5,231 nucleotides of DNA from Lysobacteraceae bacterium (GTDB lineage Bacteria; Pseudomonadota; Gammaproteobacteria; Xanthomonadales; Xanthomonadaceae). Location of the stretch: assembly GCA_028293685.1 (NCBI GenBank), contig JAQGOI010000330.1, forward strand, positions 1-5,231, written 5' to 3'. The notes beneath the pieces are model-generated. The model searched no databases, was not told the origin of the DNA, and saw only the letters and a program-made list of their open reading frames with translations. Below, piece by piece: positions 1 to 5,231 of the stretch; position 1 is the stretch's first letter, and the number at the start of each line of letters is the position of its first letter. The translations under genes and the position numbers were made by a program.

Positions 1-1158
<1,158 letters not shown>

Positions 1159-1172
1159 AAAGGCCGTTCACG

Positions 1173-1203
1173 AAAAAAGCCGGAGGTTCGCCCCCCGGCT
1201 TTT
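1173..1203 (-). terminator. Intrinsic terminator of the hfl transcription unit
   Basis: Read on the minus strand, four A residues are followed by an 8-bp stem (GCCGG, one G-U pair, GG, and the complement), a GCGAA loop and a run of six T. The A run also pairs with the T run and lengthens the stem. The T6 tail lies on the purA side (1173-1178), the right polarity for transcripts coming from hflK-hflC-DUF2065. It lies about 150 nt after the DUF2065 stop codon and 112 nt before the purA start, so it should separate the two units. In the opposite direction only four T follow the stem, so termination of plus-strand transcripts would be weaker. Confidence 0.85.
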
Positions 1204-1255
1204 GCGCATTATCCGGGTTTTGGGAGAGTGGGGCCAGTGTGGTGGCACGGCCTTT

Positions 1256-1328
1256 GTGGGAGCGACGTCAGTCGCGATTGGATCTCATGGGCCAATCAGG
1301 TCGCTATCGCGACTGACGTCGCTCCCAC
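1256..1328. repeat. Perfect 23-bp inverted pair of GTGG-type REP elements
   Basis: Arms 1256-1278 and 1306-1328 are perfect inverted copies around a 27-nt spacer. Each arm starts GTGGGAGCGAC when read from the outside and contains an internal small palindrome, GCGAC-GTCA-GTCGC. The design is the same as the pair at 1083-1158 but the stem sequence differs (GCGAC instead of GCGGC), so this is a second REP subtype. It sits in the 3' untranslated region of the hfl unit, 24 nt after the DUF2065 stop and just before the terminator. There it would form a very stable RNA hairpin. REP hairpins in such places are known to slow 3'-5' exonucleases in enterobacteria; that role here is inference. Confidence 0.88.
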
Positions 1329-1352
1329 GGGATCCCAGCATTCTGTGTCCGC

Positions 1353-1541
1353 CTAACCAGCACGCACGAAGTACAGCGACAGCAATCCGACGATCACCAC
1401 GAGACCTCCGACTGCGCGCAGGCGCTGGTCGGTCATCGCGTGCAGCTGCTCGGCGGCACGTTTCCAGCCGCCGGGCGCCGCAAACAGGAACAGGCCCTCG
1501 AGCACGGCCACCAGGCACAGTGCCGACAGGAAATCGTGCAT
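1353..1541 (-). CDS. DUF2065 family small inner-membrane protein (YjeT-like)
   Basis: A 62-residue protein matching the small DUF2065/YjeT family, which sits between hflC and purA in E. coli too. It has two hydrophobic segments, about residues 3-22 and 44-59, joined by a basic, amphipathic stretch with the family's PGGWKR (E. coli has PKAWKK) and the RAVGGLVVIVG motif near the second segment. It is therefore probably a two-helix inner-membrane protein. The molecular function of the family is not established; the constant neighbourhood with hflK/hflC suggests a link to the membrane FtsH-HflKC complex, which is inference. The start lies 2 nt after the hflC stop (TAG-CC-ATG) and no Shine-Dalgarno sequence is evident, so translation probably depends on ribosomes finishing hflC. 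The stop codon is TAG. Confidence 0.92.
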   Translation of the reverse strand: MHDFLSALCLVAVLEGLFLFAAPGGWKRAAEQLHAMTDQRLRAVGGLVVIVGLLSLYFVRAG

Positions 1542-1543
1542 GG

Positions 1544-2407
1544 CTATTTGTCGCTGTGCAGGTACTGCAGGAAGGGATCGCCGCGGTCGAGGACGATCAC
1601 CGCGTTGCCGTCGGCGAAGGCCGCACGATAGGCCTCCAGGCTGCGCTGGAATGCGTAGAAGGCGGGGTCGCGATTGGCCGCCTCGCCATAGATTTTTGCG
1701 GCGTTGGCGTCGCCTTCACCGCGAAGTGTCTGCGCGTCGCGCTCGGCCTCGGCAACGATCACGGCCTGGTCCCGGTCCGCCCGCGCACGAATGGCCCGCG
1801 ATTGCTCGACGCCTTCGGCACGCAGGCGGCTGGCCACCTGCTGGCGTTTCGACCGCATCTGGCTGTAGACCGACTTCAGCACGTCGCTGTCCTCGGGAAG
1901 GTCGATACGCTTGATGCGGATGTCGGTGATGTGGATTCCGATCGTCGCAGCACCCTTGTTGATCGCATCGAGCTGCTTGGCGACAACACGCAGCCGGTCG
2001 GCCGAGATGGCCTGCAACAACGTCCTGGAATTGATCTCGAGCTTCAACGCGTTCTTGATGATCGGCGCCAGGCGCAGCACGGCAACGGATTCGTTTCCGC
2101 CGGTGGCGCGATAGAACGTCCGCACGTTTTCGATCCGGCCGATGGCGAAGAAATCGACGCTGATGTCCTGCTGGTCGATCGTCATGAATCGCTCGGGCTG
2201 CGAGTCGATGACCTGGAGGCGCCGGTCGAAGATCCGCGCGCTTTCCACCAATGGCCACTTGAAATGCAGGCCAGGGCCGACATCGGTGCGCACCAGCTTG
2301 CCCAGGTTGAGCACGATCGCCGTTTGGCCCTCGCTGACCACGTACACGGAGCTGAGCACGGCCAGGAGCACGGCAATGGCCGCTGGAATCCACGGGGACA
2401 ATTTCAT
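1544..2407 (-). CDS. hflC: HflC, SPFH subunit of the FtsH-modulating HflKC complex
   Basis: HflC pairs with HflK in a large periplasm-facing cage around the AAA protease FtsH in the inner membrane and modulates degradation of membrane proteins. The 287-residue product has one N-terminal transmembrane helix (about 7-24) and an SPFH/band-7 domain (from about 22 to 185) with GPGLHFKWP at 44-52 and DIRIKRIDLP at 162-171. A charged helix rich in Arg, Ala and Glu follows (about 185-225), then RGEGDANAAKIY at 229-240 and DPAFYAFQRSLEAYR at 247-261, both close to E. coli HflC. It is about 47 residues shorter than the E. coli protein (334), mainly because it lacks the insert before the DVRIKQINLP-equivalent segment. 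The start overlaps the hflK stop in ATGA, with AGGAG at 2416-2420, 8 nt upstream and inside the hflK coding end. The two subunits are therefore probably made in coupled amounts. Confidence 0.97.
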   Translation of the reverse strand: MKLSPWIPAAIAVLLAVLSSVYVVSEGQTAIVLNLGKLVRTDVGPGLHFKWPLVESARIFDRRLQVIDSQPERFMTIDQQDISVDFFAIGRIENVRTFYRATGGNESVAVLRLAPIIKNALKLEINSRTLLQAISADRLRVVAKQLDAINKGAATIGIHITDIRIKRIDLPEDSDVLKSVYSQMRSKRQQVASRLRAEGVEQSRAIRARADRDQAVIVAEAERDAQTLRGEGDANAAKIYGEAANRDPAFYAFQRSLEAYRAAFADGNAVIVLDRGDPFLQYLHSDK

Positions 2408-3495
2408 CGGGCGGGCTCCTCGCGTCCGGACGGTCGCTGGCTGCGCTCCGGGCGGCCCTCGGTGGTCGTGGCGTTGACGGTCGGCGACACCACGTCGGCC
2501 GGCAACACCGGCGCGCGCGTCGAGGTCGTCGCGTCGGTGGGTGACATCGGCACGTAGATCAGCTGGCGGCCGTCGCCACCGACGACCTTGCGGTTTTCGG
2601 CCAGAACCTGCTGCACGGTTTCCAGCCAGAGGCGCTTGCGGGTGACGTCCGGCGCCGCCTTGTATTGTTCCAGCAGCAGCGAAAACCGCTGGGCGTCGCC
2701 CTGCGAACGCGCCACGGACGCCGCCTTGTAGCCCTCTGCGGTCGTCCGCAGCTGCGAGGCCTGGCCACGCGCTTCAGGAACAACCTTGGCGGCATAGGCC
2801 TCCGCCTCGTTGATCGCGGTCTGCTTGTCGGCCTTTGCCCGCTGCACTTCGTCGAAGGCGTCCTGCACTTCGGTGGGCGGACGCGCGTTCTGCAGGCTGA
2901 GCTCGTTGATGAGCAGGCCGGTGTGGTACGAATCCAGCGAAGCCTGCAGTCGCCTGTTGACGGCATCGGTGACGACGCTGCGAGCGCCGACCAGGACCGT
3001 ATCCAGGTCCGACCGCCCCACCTGCTCACGCACGGCGCTCAACGTCGCCTGCTCCAGCACCTTCTTTGCATCCCGGGTGCCGAACAGATAGGCCTGGGGA
3101 TCGCTGATCTTGTATTGCACGTTGACCTCGACGGTCACCATGTTGCCGTCGCTGGTCAGGACCGGAACGGTGTCGTTGAATGCCTGGCTTTCGGTCGCGT
3201 TGACCTTGATGACGCTCTCCACCGGCCACGGCCACTTGAGATGCGGTCCGGGCGGCAACACGCGATCGAATTGCCCGAACTGCAACACCACTCCGCGCTG
3301 CTGCTCGGTGATCAGCACGAAGCAGTTGAAGGCCAGCCACAACACGGCCACGACCCCAACCCAGCGGGCCATGCCGCGGTTGCCGCCAAACAGCCCGCGC
3401 CCGGGGTCCAGCAGCCGCTCCAGCTGTCCGTCGCCGCGTGGGCGCGGGTTGCGGCCGTCCTTGCCGGACCCGCTACCGGGAATGTTCCAGGCCAT
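2404..3495 (-). CDS. hflK: HflK, SPFH subunit of the FtsH-modulating HflKC complex
   Basis: Partner of HflC in the inner-membrane FtsH-HflKC holo-complex. The 363-residue product begins MAWNIPGSG, the usual HflK start (E. coli MAWNQPG). A Gly/Arg/Pro-rich cytoplasmic leader of about 42 residues is followed by one transmembrane helix at about 45-62 and an SPFH/band-7 domain from about 63, with GVVLQFGQF at 68-76 and EVNVQYKISDP at 123-133. A helical stretch follows with ARPPTEVQDAFDEV at 204-217, AEAYAAKVVPEARGQA at 231-246, and EQYKAAPDVTRKRLWLETVQ at 276-295. Both the leader and the whole protein are shorter than in E. coli (419 residues). The last 45 or so residues are a Ser/Thr/Pro/Arg-rich tail of low complexity. 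TTGGAG ends 5 nt before the ATG and supports this start. The gene follows hflX after 92 nt; no terminator is visible between them, so co-transcription is likely. Confidence 0.97.
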   Translation of the reverse strand: MAWNIPGSGSGKDGRNPRPRGDGQLERLLDPGRGLFGGNRGMARWVGVVAVLWLAFNCFVLITEQQRGVVLQFGQFDRVLPPGPHLKWPWPVESVIKVNATESQAFNDTVPVLTSDGNMVTVEVNVQYKISDPQAYLFGTRDAKKVLEQATLSAVREQVGRSDLDTVLVGARSVVTDAVNRRLQASLDSYHTGLLINELSLQNARPPTEVQDAFDEVQRAKADKQTAINEAEAYAAKVVPEARGQASQLRTTAEGYKAASVARSQGDAQRFSLLLEQYKAAPDVTRKRLWLETVQQVLAENRKVVGGDGRQLIYVPMSPTDATTSTRAPVLPADVVSPTVNATTTEGRPERSQRPSGREEPAR

Positions 3496-3587
3496 GCCTG
3501 CTCCAAGAAAGAAAATGATTTGCGCGCGTGCCTGCGCCAGGATGCTCGCCGGCCTTTCGCCGCCGAGCGGATTCTAACCGGACGCGG

Positions 3588-4904
3588 CTAGAGCGGGCTT
3601 TCAAGCGGGGGCGGGAGCAGGGCCTGCAGTGGAGCGCCATCGGCCTGTGTCGCCAGGCGCACGGCGTCGGTTTCGGCCAGGTCCAGGCGCAGGTTCCAGC
3701 CATCCTCGTCCTGGGTTTCCGAACGGACGGCGCCGAGCTCGTGCAGCCGGGCGCGCAGGCGGCCCGAGGACGCGGGCAGCTGCAGGTCGGCGTGGATGCG
3801 GCGCATGCCCAGCTTCTCCCCAAGCGCCTCGCGCAGCAGGTGCAGTCCAATCCCGGTCTGCGCGGACAGCCAGACTCGCTCGCGGGCGCCGCCTTCCACG
3901 CCGTTGCCCGGGCGATCGTGGCGCTCGAGCGCACCTTCCACGCGGTCGATCTTGTTGAAGACCAGCACCTGCGCGATATCGCCGGCGCCGATCTCCTGCA
4001 ACACCGAATCGACCTGGGCGATCCGCTCCTCGCGCAGCGGATCGGCGGCATCGATCACATGCAACAGCAGGTCGGCTTCGCGCGCCTCGGACAACGTCGA
4101 GCGGAAGGCGGCAACGAGTTCATGCGGCAGGTCGCGCACGAATCCGACCGTGTCGGCCAGCACCGCATGGCCGCCCGACAACTGCACGCGCCTGACCGTA
4201 GGGTCGAGCGTCGCGAACAACCGGTTGTCGGCATAGGCGTCGGCGCCGGTGAGTGCATTGAACAGGGTCGACTTGCCGGCGTTCGTGTAGCCGACGAGCG
4301 CGACGCGTGGCATCTCGCTGCGCACGCGCGAGCGCCGCATCTGCGTGCGCTGCACTTCGACCTTGTCCAGCCGCTTCTGCAACTGCTCGACGCGCTTCTG
4401 CAGCAGCCGGCGGTCGGTTTCCAGCTGGGTTTCACCGGGGCCGCGCAAGCCGATCGAACCACCACGCTGGCGCTCCAGATGGGTCCAGCCGCGGATCAGC
4501 CGTGTGGCCATGTGCTTGAGCTGCGCCAGTTCGACCTGCAGCTTGCCCTCGTGACTGCGCGCGCGCTGCGCGAAAATATCAAGGATCAGGCCGGTGCGAT
4601 CGACGACCCGGCGCTCCAGCAGTTTCTCCAGGTTGCGCTCCTGGCCGGGCGACAGCGGATGGTTGACCAGCACCAGATCGGCGCCGGTGGCTTCGCAGGC
4701 GGCTTTCACTTCTTCGAGCTTGCCGCTGCCGATCAGGGTCGCCGGGTTGGGCTTATCGATGCGGGCGTTGAGCGTCGCGGCGACGCTGGCACCTGCCGAG
4801 CGGGCGAGATCGGCGAATTCCTCGAGCGCGCCTTCATCCGGCGGACCGCCGGCGTGGGGCTGGATCAGCAGGGCAATCTCACCCTTTCGGGAACGTTCGA
4901 ACAT
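3588..4904 (-). CDS. hflX: HflX, ribosome-splitting GTPase
   Basis: HflX is a translational GTPase of the Obg-HflX superfamily that binds stalled or heat-stressed 70S ribosomes and splits them. The chosen 438-residue product begins MFERSRKGE, like E. coli HflX (MFDRYDAGE, about 426 residues). The N-terminal HflX domain includes LSPGQERNLE at 84-93 and DRTGLILDIFAQRARSHEGK at 102-121. Next come GLRGPGETQLETDRR at 152-166 and a coiled-coil linker (about 160-195). The G domain has G1 GYTNAGKS at 205-212, G2 ATLDPT at 231-236, G3 DTVG at 251-254, G4 NKID at 317-320 and G5 SAQ at 347-349, all intact. The short C-terminal domain ends in a Pro/Leu-rich tail. An in-frame ATG nine codons upstream (4929-4931) has no ribosome binding site and adds residues not seen in homologues; AAGGAG lies between the two ATGs, 12 nt before the chosen one. 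The gene follows hfq, as in E. coli. Confidence 0.96.
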   Translation of the reverse strand: MFERSRKGEIALLIQPHAGGPPDEGALEEFADLARSAGASVAATLNARIDKPNPATLIGSGKLEEVKAACEATGADLVLVNHPLSPGQERNLEKLLERRVVDRTGLILDIFAQRARSHEGKLQVELAQLKHMATRLIRGWTHLERQRGGSIGLRGPGETQLETDRRLLQKRVEQLQKRLDKVEVQRTQMRRSRVRSEMPRVALVGYTNAGKSTLFNALTGADAYADNRLFATLDPTVRRVQLSGGHAVLADTVGFVRDLPHELVAAFRSTLSEAREADLLLHVIDAADPLREERIAQVDSVLQEIGAGDIAQVLVFNKIDRVEGALERHDRPGNGVEGGARERVWLSAQTGIGLHLLREALGEKLGMRRIHADLQLPASSGRLRARLHELGAVRSETQDEDGWNLRLDLAETDAVRLATQADGAPLQALLPPPLESPL

Positions 4905-4916
4905 GCGGTGGTTGTA

Positions 4917-4922
4917 CTCCTT
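4917..4922 (-). promoter_or_regulatory. Ribosome binding site that decides the hflX start
   Basis: AAGGAG on the minus strand lies 12 nt before the ATG at 4902-4904 and downstream of the other candidate ATG at 4929-4931, so it can serve only the inner start. The spacing is longer than the usual 5-9 nt, which may make initiation weak. Its AGG also takes part in a possible hairpin with the sequence upstream. Confidence 0.6.
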
Positions 4923-4943
4923 CCCCCGCATTGCCGGGGTAGG
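4919..4943 (-). promoter_or_regulatory. Possible hairpin over the hflX ribosome binding site
   Basis: On the minus strand CCCCG (4935-4939) pairs with CGGGG (4924-4928) around a 6-nt loop, GCAATG. CCU (4941-4943) can pair with the AGG of the Shine-Dalgarno sequence (4919-4921) across a small internal loop. In the hflX leader this could partly hide the ribosome binding site. The stem is short and the region is GC-rich, so chance is a real alternative; no regulatory role is shown. Confidence 0.3.
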
Positions 4944-5093
4944 ATGGGATGGGGATGAGCGACGGCTACTTCAAGGAGCGCCGCGATGGGACCCGCTCAC
5001 GATACGGCCCGGCGCGCCGCCGCGGGCCTTGCGATTGCGCTGCGAAGGAGCGACTCAGGACGAGATCGACCTCGCCGCGATCAAGCGGACGCA

Positions 5094-5231
5094 TCACTCC
5101 GCCTCGTCGTCGCCTTCGTCGGTCTCGCCGTCAGCGCCGGATTGCTCATAGCCGCCACACGGCCGCACGAGCACGTTGAGCTCCGGCACCACCGTTGAAT
5201 TCGCGAGCTTGTAGACCAACAGGAAGAAGGT
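5094..5231 (-). CDS. hfq: Hfq-like RNA chaperone, C-terminal fragment (5' part outside window), diverged core
   Basis: Hfq is the hexameric Sm-like protein that pairs small RNAs with mRNAs. The reading frame enters from the right edge and gives 45 residues before TGA. Residues 6-16 of the fragment read VYKLANSTVVP, which aligns with the Sm2 motif of Hfq (VYKHAISTVVP in E. coli, positions 54-64). Then come NVLVRPCGGY, resembling the Gly-Gly-Tyr segment of xanthomonad Hfq as I recall it, and an acidic tail, DGETDEGDDEAE, as expected for the Hfq acidic tip. Its place directly upstream of hflX is the standard hfq position. It is unusual in that positions matching Gln52 and His57, which contact RNA on the distal and proximal faces, are Leu, and Ile59 is Asn. 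G/C is kept at most third positions and the frame is open, so it still looks coding. A decayed copy, a diverged paralogue or poor sequence at a contig end are the alternatives. Confidence 0.75.
   Translation of the reverse strand, partial: TFFLLVYKLANSTVVPELNVLVRPCGGYEQSGADGETDEGDDEAE

Noticed and set aside
1202..2557. Plus-strand open frame of 451 codons through hflC and DUF2065
   Set aside because: It is antisense to hflC and DUF2065 and runs through the intergenic REP palindrome. The composition is typical of a GC-driven shadow frame.
2665..3591. Plus-strand open frame of 308 codons opposite hflK
   Set aside because: It is antisense to a clear SPFH protein and shows no domain motifs.
3571..3604. 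Possible hflK promoter on the minus strand: TTGAAA (3599-3604) and TAGAAT (3571-3576)
   Set aside because: Both boxes resemble sigma-70 elements but are 22 nt apart, too long for a working promoter, and no other -35 fits TAGAAT.
3528..4958. Plus-strand open frame of 476 codons opposite hflX
   Set aside because: It is the antisense shadow of hflX in high-GC DNA, where stops are rare. The encoded protein has no recognisable motifs, while the minus strand encodes a full set of G1-G5 motifs.
5047..5065. Stretch GGAGCGACTCAGGACGAGA resembling a single decayed REP arm
   Set aside because: It shares only about nine consecutive bases with the REP at 1256 and has no inverted partner nearby; too weak to call.
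4986..5198. Plus-strand 70-codon frame with AAGGAG 7 nt before its ATG and a hydrophobic stretch near its C-terminus
   Set aside because: The ribosome binding site is attractive, but the hydrophobic part is the exact complement of the acidic, GC-rich hfq tail, which accounts for it. There is no promoter or homology to support it. Ribosome profiling on the plus strand would change this view.

Overview
The window looks like chromosomal DNA of a high-GC gammaproteobacterium. It most likely comes from the Xanthomonadaceae/Lysobacteraceae group (Xanthomonas, Stenotrophomonas, Lysobacter, Luteimonas and relatives). Three things point there: codons rich in G/C at the third position, a short HflC without the internal insert of the E. 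coli protein, and intergenic palindromes that begin with GTAG or GTGG, like the REP elements known from Stenotrophomonas and its relatives. This placement is an inference. No search was run.

All genes read leftward, on the minus strand. In order of transcription from the right edge they are: the 3' end of hfq (cut by the window), a gap of 189 nt, hflX, a gap of 92 nt, hflK, hflC (4-nt overlap with hflK), a small DUF2065/YjeT membrane protein (2 nt after hflC), a 292-nt intergenic region, and purA (about four fifths present, cut by the left edge). This is the same order as the E. coli hfq-hflX-hflK-hflC-yjeT-purA locus.

The purA-side intergenic region (1061-1352) is structured. From right to left it holds a perfect 23-bp inverted pair of REP-like elements, a strong intrinsic terminator that closes the hfl transcription unit, and a second inverted pair of a different REP subtype just ahead of the purA ribosome binding site.

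Functionally, Hfq is the sRNA/mRNA chaperone. HflX is a ribosome-associated GTPase that splits stalled 70S ribosomes. HflK and HflC form the inner-membrane SPFH complex around the FtsH protease. PurA commits IMP to AMP synthesis. The locus is mostly a conserved housekeeping cluster, and I see no new multi-gene system. The oddest signal is the hfq tail. It is plainly Hfq-like and in frame, but positions matching the RNA-contacting residues Q52 and H57, and several other positions, are altered.
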